Positions 36,379 to 45,173 of a DNA stretch of 64,000 nt are shown here, in pieces. The stretch spans positions 1-64,000 of the forward strand of contig NZ_QHLK01000004.1 in assembly GCF_006864455.1 (NCBI RefSeq), read 5' to 3'. The notes under the pieces are model-generated. The model was not told the DNA's origin. It made no database searches and saw nothing but the letters and a program-made list of their open reading frames with translations. The first letter of the stretch is position 1; the number at the start of each line of letters is the position of its first letter. A program made the position numbers and the translations under genes. The stretch is from Campylobacter sp. MIT 97-5078 (GTDB lineage Bacteria; Campylobacterota; Campylobacteria; Campylobacterales; Campylobacteraceae).

Positions 36379-37172
36379 AACGTCTTTTAGCTGTCATCGG
36401 CGATCCTATCGTGCATTCAAAATCTCCTAGAATGCACAACAACGCCATTAAAGCTTTAAAGCTTGATGGCTTGTATCTTCGCTATCATTTGTGCGATAAA
36501 AATGAACTGAAAAATACACTTTTTGCTTTAGGACTTTATGGAGCAAATATCACTTTGCCCTTTAAAGAAGAGGCTTTAAAAATCGCTGATTTTAAAGATG
36601 ATCTTGCCTTAAAAATTGGCTCGGCTAATACCTTACTTATAAAAAATAAAGAAATTTATGCTTATAATACCGATGGTTTAGGTTTCTTAAAAGCTATAGA
36701 AAATTTCACAATTATAAAAAAAGCTTTGATTTTAGGGGCTGGTGGCACAGCCAAAGCTTTAGCCTTTATGCTTGATCAAAAAGGCGTTGAAGTGTGCGTT
36801 GCAAATCGTTCAAAAGAAAAATTGCTTCATTTTCAAAATTATGAGAACTACACTTATGACAAACTCAAAGTGCAAGAATACGATCTTATCATCAATACCA
36901 CTTCAGCTGGACTTAAAGATGAGAGTTTGCCTTGCGAAGTAAATTTACTTAACGAACTTTGTAAAAAAGCTCGATATGCTTTTGAGGTGATTTATGGCAA
37001 GCAAACGCCCTTTTTACAGCTTTGCAAACACAATAAACTTGAATGCAAAGACGGACTTGATATGCTTTTATGGCAAGGTATTTTTGCTTTTAAACTTTTT
37101 TTTGGTTTAAAAGACGGGGCCAAAGATGCAAATATAATTAAAGCCATGAAAGAAGCTCTTTTACTATATTAA
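36375..37172 (+). CDS. aroE: Shikimate dehydrogenase
   Basis: AroE reduces 3-dehydroshikimate with NADPH in the chorismate pathway. 265 residues: the substrate-binding start VIGDPIVHSKSPRMHNNAI with the conserved Ser-x-Ser, catalytic Lys in ANITLPFKEEAL, an Asn-Thr-Asp segment YNTDGLGFL, the NADP fold LILGAGGTAKALAFML and the discriminator VANRSKEKL. Last gene of the gatC-to-aroE run; a hairpin follows directly. Confidence 0.96.
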   Translation: MKRLLAVIGDPIVHSKSPRMHNNAIKALKLDGLYLRYHLCDKNELKNTLFALGLYGANITLPFKEEALKIADFKDDLALKIGSANTLLIKNKEIYAYNTDGLGFLKAIENFTIIKKALILGAGGTAKALAFMLDQKGVEVCVANRSKEKLLHFQNYENYTYDKLKVQEYDLIINTTSAGLKDESLPCEVNLLNELCKKARYAFEVIYGKQTPFLQLCKHNKLECKDGLDMLLWQGIFAFKLFFGLKDGAKDANIIKAMKEALLLY

Positions 37173-37209
37173 AGCTTATGATTTAGTCTTTGGCTCAAAT
37201 CAAGCTTTT
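37171..37209 (+). terminator. Probable terminator after aroE
   Basis: The stem AAAGCTT-(A)-TGATTT pairs with AAATCA-AGCTTT around a 12-base loop, with one bulged base, followed by TTATTTTG. It begins in the aroE stop codon and precedes a new promoter at 37270. Confidence 0.6.
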
Positions 37210-37269
37210 ATTTTGTATAAAATTTGCCTTAAGTGCAAAGTAAAAATATACTTTTATTTAAAAAAATAG

Positions 37270-37275
37270 TATAAT
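37270..37275 (+). promoter_or_regulatory. -10 box for the AEC transporter gene
   Basis: TATAAT 30 bases ahead of the GTG start, in an A/T-rich context, followed by an AAAAGGA ribosome site (37293-37298). Confidence 0.6.
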
Positions 37276-37304
37276 CCTTTCTGTTTTTTATAAAAGGATA
37301 AATT

Positions 37305-38234
37305 GTGCTGATTTTTAATCCATTATTTACTATACTTGCGCTACTTATGGGTGGCTATGTTGCTAAACGCTTGCGTGTGCTTAAAGCAAAGCAATCTCGG
37401 GCTTTTTTGGATTTTACCATTACTTTTGCTTTGCCTTGTTTGATATTTGATAAAACTTATCATCTTAATTTTGATCTTTCTTTGATCTTTTATATAGGCT
37501 TGGGACTTTTTTCTTGTATCTTGGCTGGTTTATTATGTGTTTTGCTAGGATTTTGGTTCAAATTTTCAAAAGCAACCTTAGTGAGTATGTTTTTACTTGC
37601 TTCTTTTGGAAACACTCTATTTATAGGAATTCCTATCATCTCAGCCTTTTATAAAGAAGAACAATTTATAGGCGAGATTATACTTTATGATGCCTTAGCT
37701 ACTGCCCTACCCATGGCACTTTTTGCACCTTTTATCATTGCATTGGCAAGTGATGAAAAAGTGAGTTTTATACAAAATTTAAAAAAAGTCTTTCTTTTTC
37801 CACCTTTTATCGCCCTAGCACTCGGCTTTTGTCTTAAAATTATACCTTTGCCAAGTTTTATTTTTGAGCCTATTAGATTTTTTGGTAATGCTGCTACACC
37901 TGTAGCTTTATTTGCCATAGGCTTGTGGCTAGGTTTTAACTCGATTAAATCAAGTATCAAAAGCACACTTTTAGTTTTGAGTGCGAAAATGCTTTTTGCT
38001 CCATTGATTTTTATATGCTTAGCTCTTGTGTTTAACTTAGAATTTAAACCTTCTTTAATCGTTGCAATCTTTGAATCAGCTATGCCGACGATGACTTTGG
38101 CTGGCATTTTGGTTATTAAAGCCAAGCTTGATAGCAATCTAGCCATTAGCGTGCTTGCTTTTGGTGTGATTCTTGCTTTTTTTTCTATGCCATTTTTACT
38201 TTTTATTTTTGCATATTTGGGTGTAAAAATATAG
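37305..38234 (+). CDS. AEC family (auxin efflux carrier-like) transporter
   Basis: 309 residues, nearly all hydrophobic, with about ten membrane helices arranged as two five-helix halves; the start FNPLFTILALLMGGYVAKRL and the central break FGNTLFIGIPIISAFY with Asn-x-x-x-x-Gly-x-Pro are family hallmarks. Members of the bile/arsenite/riboflavin transporter superfamily export or import organic acids such as malate; the substrate is not known here. GTG start with a good ribosome site. It is transcribed alone and ends two bases before the end of the opposing glycosyltransferase gene. Confidence 0.9.
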   Translation: MLIFNPLFTILALLMGGYVAKRLRVLKAKQSRAFLDFTITFALPCLIFDKTYHLNFDLSLIFYIGLGLFSCILAGLLCVLLGFWFKFSKATLVSMFLLASFGNTLFIGIPIISAFYKEEQFIGEIILYDALATALPMALFAPFIIALASDEKVSFIQNLKKVFLFPPFIALALGFCLKIIPLPSFIFEPIRFFGNAATPVALFAIGLWLGFNSIKSSIKSTLLVLSAKMLFAPLIFICLALVFNLEFKPSLIVAIFESAMPTMTLAGILVIKAKLDSNLAISVLAFGVILAFFSMPFLLFIFAYLGVKI

Positions 38235-38235
38235 T

Positions 38236-39365
38236 TCAAAAATCAAATTGAAAGATTTTTATGAGCCTTTGTCCTATTTTATAAGACTTTGTTTGCGTTT
38301 CTTTTAAGCCTTGTTCAAAGTCTTCATATTCACTTAGTTTAGGTAGCTTTGCATTTGCATTTTGTTGAAGTTCTTGATCGTAAATTTTTCGCTCTTTTTT
38401 ATGATGAAAAAGTATGTATAAAAGCACAAAAGGCATTTGAAGCCAGCCAAAAAAGCTTTTGTGAAGCCTTATAACTGCATAACCAAGCTTATAAGAAAGA
38501 TGAAAACGAAATCTTTCTTTACTTTGGGTATTAAAAGCAACAATGCCGCCAGTATAAACACTTCCGCCAAGTTTAAGCCACTTTTCATAATACTCCCACC
38601 ACAAAGGCCAAGTTTTTTTACATAAGGCATTATTCCAAAAGCGGTTTTTACTCCCATAGGCATGAATGATAGATGAATTTCTGCTTGCTCTATAAAAAAT
38701 TTGCCCTATGTATTTGTTTTTATCTATAAATTTAAGCTTAAGCTTGTTTTCATACACCAAAAGAGAAAAAGCAAACTGATCGTTAAAATATTCCTTTGGA
38801 TAGTGTTTTATGATGATTTTATAAAAGCTTTCGTAAAGTTTTTGAGCATTTTTAAGCGTATCATTAAAAACTAAAATGCCGGTGCGGATGATACGCTTAT
38901 CCTCAAAATACTCATTTTTAAAGGTATTAAGCCCACGATCAGCTAAAATTTGAGCCTTGCTTGAAAAAAGCTCGCTAATATCTTTAAGTATTAAACAATC
39001 AAAGTCAAGATAGACTATGTTTTTGCATTCATCAAGCAAATTTAAGGCTTCAAATCTAGCAAAAGCCATATGAGTCCAACGTTTGATAAAGAGTTGTTTA
39101 AAGCTAAAAGAAAGTGTTGGGGTATAAAAACGAAGTTTTGCTAAAAAATCTTGTTGAGTAAATGATATAAACTTAACGCAAAGCCCCCCCCCCCAGTAGC
39201 TAAATTTAGCATAATTTGCTTATCCTTAGGACTTAAATCATCACAAAGTATATAAAAAATATCAATCTTTTTTGGCATAATTTCTAAAAGATTGATCATC
39301 ATCGCTCCAAGCGTAAAAGCACTATTTGCAGTTGCAGCAAGCAAAATACCTCTTTTAAATTTCAT
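38236..39365 (-). pseudogene. Phase-variable glycosyltransferase, G-tract frame OFF
   Basis: Two frames make one gene. The N-terminal part (39365-39141, starting MKFKRGILLAATANSAF) runs through a G tract (11 G on the minus strand, 39194-39184) and stops after 75 residues. The second part in another frame continues directly after the tract (CVKFISFTQQDFLAKL, then MAFARFEAL, and the donor-sugar motif VYLDFDCLILKDISELF with DFD) to 38236. With 9 or 12 G the frames join into about 375 residues. The protein resembles GT8-type glycosyltransferases of LOS or capsule loci. It directly follows flgQ (14-base gap, AAAGAGGAAAAAG ribosome site) and probably shares its transcript. Not decay but a contingency gene is the likely state. 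Confidence 0.85.
39184..39194 (-). repeat. Poly-G tract (11 G) inside the glycosyltransferase gene
   Basis: An uninterrupted run of 11 C on the plus strand (G on the coding strand), within codons for Thr-Gly-Gly-Gly. Slipped-strand changes of one base restore or break the frame; 9 or 12 predicted ON, 10 or 11 OFF. Confidence 0.95.
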
Positions 39366-39378
39366 CTTTTTCCTCTTT

Positions 39379-39831
39379 TTATCTTTGTTTGATGAGCTGA
39401 TAAATCAAAGCCTTGTCATTAGCAAAATACACACGAAAACGTAAAGGGATAAATTTAAGATAAGTTGTGCTTTGAGCTTGTAAGAGTTGTATTTTTGTGG
39501 TGTGGCTTACTCTTATTTCAGCCTTTGAAAAGCATTCAAAAAGACTTTCTTTGTGATTGTTTAAGAAACGAAGTTTTAAAGCTTTTGGCATCTCATCATC
39601 AATGACGCCTAATGCTGTTTTTTTTAAAAAATTTAAATCATCCTCGCTATAGCTAAGCTCACATGCAAAATCTTCATCAACAGCTTCGCTTTGAGTCATG
39701 GCTGAAGATATGCTTTGACTTTGATGATATAAGATAAGATCTTTGTTGCTTAGTTCAGCCCAAAAGATAAACTCATCTTGGGCTTGAAGACTAAGTAAAG
39801 CAAAGATTAATACGCAAATAATTCTTTCCAC
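39379..39831 (-). CDS. flgQ: Flagellar disk accessory protein FlgQ
   Basis: 150 residues with a cleavable signal (RIICVLIFALLSLQAQ). In C. jejuni FlgQ is needed for stability of FlgP and for motility; it has no known catalytic function. The sequence (FACELSYSEDDLNFLKKTALGVIDDEMPKAL, later FIPLRFRVYFANDKALIYQL) has no recognised domain; I assign it by position directly behind flgP, overlapping it by 25 bases, together with size and export signal. The downstream partner in this genome is a phase-variable glycosyltransferase. Confidence 0.85.
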   Translation of the reverse strand: MERIICVLIFALLSLQAQDEFIFWAELSNKDLILYHQSQSISSAMTQSEAVDEDFACELSYSEDDLNFLKKTALGVIDDEMPKALKLRFLNNHKESLFECFSKAEIRVSHTTKIQLLQAQSTTYLKFIPLRFRVYFANDKALIYQLIKQR

Positions 39832-40373
39832 TTATCAGCGTCTATTTTTAGTTCCATATTTACTCTGTAAAGCCCTTGATTAAAGCTCTCATCGACAATG
39901 CTCGCATTTTTAATCAAACCATTGACTTGAGCTGTGATAGTTGAACTTCCAAGCATAGCATCTTTTACGGTATCTTTGCCGTTGATTTTCACACCATAAA
40001 GTTTGCTTGCAAGCTGACGATACGCATCAGCTACAGCTGCTCTTTTGGCTAATGCAAGAGCTTGAGCTGATGAAACGGTATTTAAAGGAGCTATACCCTC
40101 GCCTACCGAGCTAAAGCTAAGTTCATTTTCTGAGTTATCCAAAGCAAGCATTTTTTCTTGCTGAATAATGGATCTGACATCATCTTTATCAACTTTTTGC
40201 ACGATAATATCTTTTGAGCTCGTACTTGTCGTTTGATTTGTCGCAGGACTTGATCCTGTAGGATTTGCAAAATTTGCTGAAGCAAGTGGATTGCTACTAT
40301 TGGTGGATCTAGGAGCCACAACACAAGCCGTGATCATTAAAGCTACGAAGAGCGTTAAAGCAGTATTCTTCAT
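39807..40373 (-). CDS. flgP: Outer-membrane flagellar basal-disk lipoprotein FlgP
   Basis: 188 residues of the LPP20 lipoprotein family with signal and lipobox ITAC (Cys17), then a Ser/Thr/Asn-rich linker and a conserved C-terminal domain (AQALALAKRAAVADAYRQLASKLYGVKINGKDTVKDAML...NGLIKNASIVDES). In C. jejuni FlgP multimerises into the wide basal disk that scaffolds the high-torque stator ring. A near-perfect sigma54 promoter lies 36-53 bases upstream, between the gyrA stop and this start. Cotranscribed with flgQ by overlap. Confidence 0.93.
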   Translation of the reverse strand: MKNTALTLFVALMITACVVAPRSTNSSNPLASANFANPTGSSPATNQTTSTSSKDIIVQKVDKDDVRSIIQQEKMLALDNSENELSFSSVGEGIAPLNTVSSAQALALAKRAAVADAYRQLASKLYGVKINGKDTVKDAMLGSSTITAQVNGLIKNASIVDESFNQGLYRVNMELKIDADKWKELFAY

Positions 40374-40408
40374 TTTTCAACCTTCAAAATATTTTTGCAC
40401 TAAAGCTA

Positions 40409-40426
40409 AAGCAAAAAGCGTTCCAA
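40409..40426 (-). promoter_or_regulatory. Sigma54 (-24/-12) promoter of flgP
   Basis: On the minus strand TTGGAACGCTTTTTGCTT: the GG and GC dinucleotides are exactly 10 bases apart and the flanks match the Campylobacter flagellar sigma54 consensus (TTGGAAC-N5-TTGCTT). Transcription would start near 40399, about 26 bases before the flgP ATG. Confidence 0.8.
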
Positions 40427-40428
40427 TT

Positions 40429-43005
40429 TTATTCAAGTAAGTCAGCATTTTCGCTTTCACCTTCATCATTACCTTCTTCTTTAGGGCATTTGGCTATACT
40501 TAAAACCTCATCATTTTCAACATTTACGACTATAACCCCACTTGTATTACGTCCGGCTTTGCGTATGCTTTGCATATCAACTCTTATCATCTTGCCAGAA
40601 CTTGTAAGAGCCATTAAGTCCATACTTTCATCAACGATAACAACGCTGATTAAATCCTTTGTTTTATCAGTAAGCTTCATACAAATGACACCTTTTCCAC
40701 CACGATTTGTAAGACGGTATTCACCAGCATTAGTTCGCTTGCCTATGCCCTTAGCACTTAGGCTTAGAATTTCTTGTTCGTCATTTTCTATGAAAACAGC
40801 TCCAACAAGCTCATCATCTTTTTCTTTAAATTTAATCGCTGTTACGCCCCTAGCAACGCGTCCTATTTCACGCACTTTAGCAAGTTTAAATTTTATACAC
40901 ATACCTTTTTTAGTTACTGCGAAAAGCATTTTGCCCGGCTTTTCATCGCTTGTTTCATTTGTTTCTTCGCTTAAACTTTCATCTATAATTTCAGCTGAAC
41001 TTGCTTCACCTAAATCAGTTTTAAAAAGCTCGTTTTCATCTTGCTCGACAATAATAGCTGTTACCAATTCATCATTTTCATCAAGGTTTATCGCTCTTAC
41101 TCCAACACTTCTTATATTTTGATATTCGCTTAAATTTGTGCGTTTAACAAGTCCATTTTTAGTAAAGAAACACAAAGATTTATTTTCATTAAAATCACTT
41201 GTTGGTATGATGGCTTTGATCTTTTCATCAGCTTGCAAATTGATCAAATTTACCACAGCTTTACCTTTAGCGGTGCGACTACCTTCTGGTATTTTATACA
41301 CTTTTAGCCAGTAAAGCTGCCCGCGATCTGTTACAAACATCAAAGTATCATGCGTATTTGCAGTAAAGAAGCTTTCTATAAAATCATCATCATAAGTCGT
41401 TACTGCAACCTTGCCCTTGCCACCTCTTTTTTGCTTTTCATAAAGCTTGCTTGGCACTCTTTTGATATAGCCTCTATGGGTGATAGTTACGACCATATTT
41501 TCATTTGGGATTAAATCCTCTATATCTATATCATTATAATCTTCTATGATTTCAGTTATACGAGGCACATTAAATTTAGCTTTAATCTCCTTAAGTTCTT
41601 CTTTGATGAGTCCTTCAAGCTTTTCTTCACTCTTAAGCAAGCCTTCAAGCTTAGCGATCTCAGCCATAAGCTCTTTAAGTTCGTTTTCAAGTTTCTCTCT
41701 TTCAAGCCCTGTTAAACGTCCTAACTTCATATCTAAAATGGCATTAGCTTGCAATTCACTCAAGCCAAACTCATTCATCAAGTCCGCTTTAGCCACAGCA
41801 TTATCAGCACTTGCTTTGATTAACGCGATAACTTTATCTATATCATCAAGAGCGATTTTAAGCCCTTCTAAGATATGAGCACGCGCTCTTGCTTTTTGGA
41901 GCTCAAAGATAGTTCTGCGTATGATGACAGTTTTTCGGTGGTTTAAAAATAACTTCAAAAGCTCAATGAGTGAAAAAATCTTTGGTTCTTTATTATGTAT
42001 GGCAAGCATGATAATACCAAAGGTGCTTTCCATAGTGGTGGATTTAAAAAGATTATTAAGCACTATCTCACTCATCGCATCTCTTTTTAACTCAATCACT
42101 ACGCGAATGCCCTCTCTATCGCTTTCATCTCTTACCTCAGCTATGCCCTCGATTTGCTTTTCTTTCACAAGCTCATCGATTTGCTCTATAAGGCGAGCTT
42201 TGTTAGTTTGATAAGGTAGTTCATCAATAACTATAACATCTTTATTTGCCTTTTTTTCTATATGCGTTTTTGCACGCACCTTTACCCTACCCCGTCCTGT
42301 TTTATAAGCTTCTATAATACCCTTTTTACCATAAATAATACCAGCAGTTGGAAAGTCTGGTCCTTTAATAAAATTCATAAGCTCTTCAAGGCTTGCTTCT
42401 TTGTTTTCAATTAAATGTAAAAGCCCATCGATAAGCTCATTTAGGCTGTGAGGTGGTATATTTGTTGCCATACCTACAGCTATGCCGCTTGAACCATTTA
42501 AAAGCAAATTTGGCACACGAGAAGGTAAGACATCTGGCTCTTTTTCTGAATCATCATAATTTGGCACAAAATCAACCGTATCTTTATCAATATCTTGTAA
42601 AAGCTCATGTGCAAGATTACTCATCTTTGCTTCTGTATAACGCATAGCCGCAGCTCCATCGCCATCAATAGAGCCAAAATTACCCTGCCCTGTGATACTT
42701 GGATAACGCATAGAAAAGCTTTGAGCCATACGCACAAGTGCATCATACACAGCAGTATCACCATGTGGATGATAACGTCCTATAACAGCACCAACTATAC
42801 GAGCAGATTTTACAAAGGTGGTGCGACTTTTGCTTTCATCGTTATTCATCGCATATAATATACGTCTATGCACAGGCTTAAGTCCATCCCTTGCATCCGG
42901 TAAAGCACGTCCTATAATAACGCTCATAGAATAATCTAAATAGCTTGATTTTATGGAGTTTTCAATATCCACAACCTGAATGTCATTGTCAAAAATGTTC
43001 TTCAT
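40429..43005 (-). CDS. gyrA: DNA gyrase subunit A
   Basis: 858 residues, complete. The breakage-reunion domain has the active-site Tyr123 in AAMRYTEAKM, and the QRDR reads RYHPHGDTAVYDALV with Thr84 and Asp88, equivalent to C. jejuni Thr86 and Asp90; both are wild type, so no quinolone-resistance change is seen there. The GyrA-box QKRGGKGK, needed for DNA wrapping, is at about 527-534. The C-terminal pinwheel repeats follow, with a variable acidic insertion (SLSEETNETSDEKPGK) and an acidic tail. It ends just before the flgP promoter. Confidence 0.98.
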   Translation of the reverse strand: MKNIFDNDIQVVDIENSIKSSYLDYSMSVIIGRALPDARDGLKPVHRRILYAMNNDESKSRTTFVKSARIVGAVIGRYHPHGDTAVYDALVRMAQSFSMRYPSITGQGNFGSIDGDGAAAMRYTEAKMSNLAHELLQDIDKDTVDFVPNYDDSEKEPDVLPSRVPNLLLNGSSGIAVGMATNIPPHSLNELIDGLLHLIENKEASLEELMNFIKGPDFPTAGIIYGKKGIIEAYKTGRGRVKVRAKTHIEKKANKDVIVIDELPYQTNKARLIEQIDELVKEKQIEGIAEVRDESDREGIRVVIELKRDAMSEIVLNNLFKSTTMESTFGIIMLAIHNKEPKIFSLIELLKLFLNHRKTVIIRRTIFELQKARARAHILEGLKIALDDIDKVIALIKASADNAVAKADLMNEFGLSELQANAILDMKLGRLTGLEREKLENELKELMAEIAKLEGLLKSEEKLEGLIKEELKEIKAKFNVPRITEIIEDYNDIDIEDLIPNENMVVTITHRGYIKRVPSKLYEKQKRGGKGKVAVTTYDDDFIESFFTANTHDTLMFVTDRGQLYWLKVYKIPEGSRTAKGKAVVNLINLQADEKIKAIIPTSDFNENKSLCFFTKNGLVKRTNLSEYQNIRSVGVRAINLDENDELVTAIIVEQDENELFKTDLGEASSAEIIDESLSEETNETSDEKPGKMLFAVTKKGMCIKFKLAKVREIGRVARGVTAIKFKEKDDELVGAVFIENDEQEILSLSAKGIGKRTNAGEYRLTNRGGKGVICMKLTDKTKDLISVVIVDESMDLMALTSSGKMIRVDMQSIRKAGRNTSGVIVVNVENDEVLSIAKCPKEEGNDEGESENADLLE

Positions 43006-43044
43006 CTTGTTTTTCCCTTGAAATAAAAGCCAGATTATAGCAAA

Positions 43045-43626
43045 TTATTCTTTTGCATTAGCTAAAACTAAAGCAAAAAGCACTCGAATTTTATGATTTT
43101 GCAAAACTTTTTTAGCTTCTAGTAAGCTTGATCCTGAAGTAATGATATCATCGATTAAGATAACACTTGAATTTATAGGCTTTAAAAGCTTGTAATTTCT
43201 TTTATTTTTTTGACGAAAACTAAGGCTTTTTCCTGAATACTTTAAAGTGTTTTGAGCGTGCAAGGTGTGAAATTGAACTTTGATATTTTTACTTTTTACA
43301 TATCTTGCAAGCAAAGCAGAATGCGAATATAAAGAGTTTTCAACCCTATCATCAAGAGGAATGGCTGTGATTTTTTCTCCACTTTGAAAGTCAAAAAAAT
43401 CCTTAAATTTAGCAAAAGAAAGCTTAGCTAAAGCATTTAATATAAAATAGCCATAAAATTTATGCTTGGAGTATAAAAGATGCTTGATCTCGCTGTATTT
43501 GTAAAAATAATACACCTTAAAATCCTCATCAAGCTTTCTCACCCCAAGACTAAGCTCGCTTAGCTCTTCTAAACAATGCTCACAAAAGCCAAGCAAGCAA
43601 AAGCTGTCGCAGTTATAGCATTTCAA
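43045..43626 (-). CDS. ComF-type phosphoribosyltransferase-like protein
   Basis: 193 residues with an N-terminal Cys cluster (CYNCDSFCLLGFCEHC) suited to zinc binding and a C-terminal PRPP-binding loop (SSVILIDDIITSGSSLLEA). This is the ComF/GntX layout, a family involved in DNA uptake or purine salvage; the exact role in Campylobacter is not fixed. It overlaps mapA by 4 bases upstream and precedes gyrA with a 39-base gap. Confidence 0.88.
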   Translation of the reverse strand: MKCYNCDSFCLLGFCEHCLEELSELSLGVRKLDEDFKVYYFYKYSEIKHLLYSKHKFYGYFILNALAKLSFAKFKDFFDFQSGEKITAIPLDDRVENSLYSHSALLARYVKSKNIKVQFHTLHAQNTLKYSGKSLSFRQKNKRNYKLLKPINSSVILIDDIITSGSSLLEAKKVLQNHKIRVLFALVLANAKE

Positions 43627-44261
43627 AATGTAGATATAAGCTCGGCAGTTTTATTTGCCATTTGCTTAATCAGCAAAAAGGTATAAAATGAGATTTCTCT
43701 TGCATCGCTAAAGCCCATTACATCTTGCTTTGTGCGAACTACAAACTGCTTATTCATATTGATATTTTTTAAGGTTAGCCTTCCTGATATATTTGAGTGA
43801 AGTCCTGTAGCATCAAGCTTTGAATTAAAGTCGATAAAAGAAAGATCAAGCCTTAACACATAAGGCGAGTTATTAATCCCCTCAACAACGATAATACCCC
43901 TTGCTTCAAGCTCTTGCTTTAAGAAAACATAAAAAGCGGCATTAAACTGCTCATTGATAAAATATCTATCATTGCCAGCAAAAAAAAGTTTTTTTTCTTC
44001 GCTTAGATCATCAATTCTATGAAAATATACCTTTTTTAAAGCCGAGCTTGGATCAAGAGTGCGTTTATCCGCACAACACTGAAGCCCTATATCGCTGATG
44101 TAAAGCAAGCCTTTAATCTTTGCTTCAAAACCTTGAGGACTATCACAACGATAGCAAGGCTGTTTTTTTGATAAATCACTTGCCTTTTGAAGCGTATTTT
44201 GGGCTGGAGCACACGCTATAAAAAATAAGGCTAATGCTGAAAATACAAACACTTTAAACAT
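43623..44261 (-). CDS. mapA: Outer-membrane lipoprotein MapA
   Basis: 212 residues with a lipoprotein signal (VFVFSALALFFIAC, Cys17). The body contains a four-cysteine motif CYRC...CC and a conserved LDLSFIDFNSKLDATGLHSNISGRLTL strand region. MapA is a membrane-associated lipoprotein used as a species marker in C. jejuni; its function is unknown. A TAGAAT -10 lies about 30 bases upstream of the start. It is followed, overlapping, by the ComF-type gene and then gyrA, an order I recall from C. jejuni too. Confidence 0.88.
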   Translation of the reverse strand: MFKVFVFSALALFFIACAPAQNTLQKASDLSKKQPCYRCDSPQGFEAKIKGLLYISDIGLQCCADKRTLDPSSALKKVYFHRIDDLSEEKKLFFAGNDRYFINEQFNAAFYVFLKQELEARGIIVVEGINNSPYVLRLDLSFIDFNSKLDATGLHSNISGRLTLKNINMNKQFVVRTKQDVMGFSDAREISFYTFLLIKQMANKTAELISTF

Positions 44262-44534
44262 TTATTCTCCTTTTTTTTAATTTGAGTATTCTATTCAAAA
44301 TTAGGCTAAAATTCAAGCTTTTTATCAAAATTGTTTGCAAAAATGCGAAATTTGCATTTTTCTTACACTTTTTTATGTCAAAAAGAATAACAAAACTTAT
44401 TTTTAAGCTATAGTAAAAACAGAATTTAAAATTGGTATGCTTTCACAAATTGACGCGACAAAAGAAAGAAATACTAATGATTTAACAAAATAAAGTATCA
44501 TTAATAATCAAAATTTAAACATTAAGGAAAAAAG
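44262..44534. other. Spacer between mapA and the dsb pair
   Basis: It contains the mapA -10 (TAGAAT, 44293-44288 on minus), a perfect 8-base hairpin AAAAATGC-N7-GCATTTTT (44339-44361) followed by T-rich sequence on the plus strand, a possible plus-strand -10 TATAGT (44409-44414), and an AAGGAAA ribosome site at 44523. No open frame is recognised. The hairpin is not downstream of any plus-strand gene. Confidence 0.45.
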
Positions 44535-45173
44535 ATGAAAAAATTAAAAGCTCTTTTGCTTATGGTATTTATGGCACTAAATGCTTTTGCTTTAAGCGAA
44601 GGTAAAGAATACGAGGTGCTAAAAACTCCCATTGCTAATGAGCAAAACTCTGTCATAGAAGTGTTTAGCTTCTCTTGCATAGCCTGCTACACACACCATA
44701 AGTTCAACACTCTAGGTAAGATAAAAGAAAAACTACCAAATTTAAACACCAAGCTTTATCCTGTAAAAGGTGGTCAATTTGGCGAGGAATTTGCTCAACT
44801 TTATGCCTATGCGCTTGCAAAAGATACTGCGGATAAAAAAAATACTCTAGCTAGCGACAGCCTTACACATAAGCTTAGTGATGCGTATTATACTGCTCTT
44901 TTTGAAAGAAAGCAAAACTATACAAACTCAGCAAGCTTTAGCGAACTTGGACTTAAAATACTCGGTATTTCAAAGGCTGAATTAGAACAATTTTTAGCAA
45001 GCACTAAAGGACAAAAAGTCTATAATGAATTTGATAAAAGTTATGGAGCATTAAGTCAATATGGTGGCACACCAACCTTTATCGTTGGTGGCAAGTATAT
45101 CATCAAAATGGCTAATATTAAAGGTCTAGACGAGCTTATCAAGGTTGTTGATGAACTTATCAAACAAAAATAA
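44535..45173 (+). CDS. DsbA/DsbL-type periplasmic thiol oxidase
   Basis: 212 residues with signal peptide (LKALLLMVFMALNAFA). The active-site motif is C48-I-A-C51 in FSFSCIACYTHHKF rather than CPHC of E. coli DsbA, and the cis-proline loop is GGTPTFIVGG. The thioredoxin-like fold with helical insertion is intact. It introduces disulfides into secreted proteins and would be reoxidised by the overlapping DsbB/DsbI-type gene. The CxxC dipeptide sets redox potential, so a specialised oxidase is possible. In C. jejuni an equivalent pair adjoins an arylsulfate sulfotransferase gene, which is not present here. Confidence 0.88.
   Translation: MKKLKALLLMVFMALNAFALSEGKEYEVLKTPIANEQNSVIEVFSFSCIACYTHHKFNTLGKIKEKLPNLNTKLYPVKGGQFGEEFAQLYAYALAKDTADKKNTLASDSLTHKLSDAYYTALFERKQNYTNSASFSELGLKILGISKAELEQFLASTKGQKVYNEFDKSYGALSQYGGTPTFIVGGKYIIKMANIKGLDELIKVVDELIKQK

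Noticed and set aside
37685-38239. 184-codon minus-strand frame opposite the AEC transporter
   Set aside because: Lys/Ala/Ile-rich mirror of a membrane protein with no start signal; the plus-strand frame has clear family motifs.
40490-41122. Long plus-strand open frame (210 codons) opposite gyrA
   Set aside because: Low-complexity Ser/Leu-rich translation, no ribosome site, antisense to a highly conserved gene; several similar shadows lie opposite gyrA at 41546-41878 and 41921-42211.
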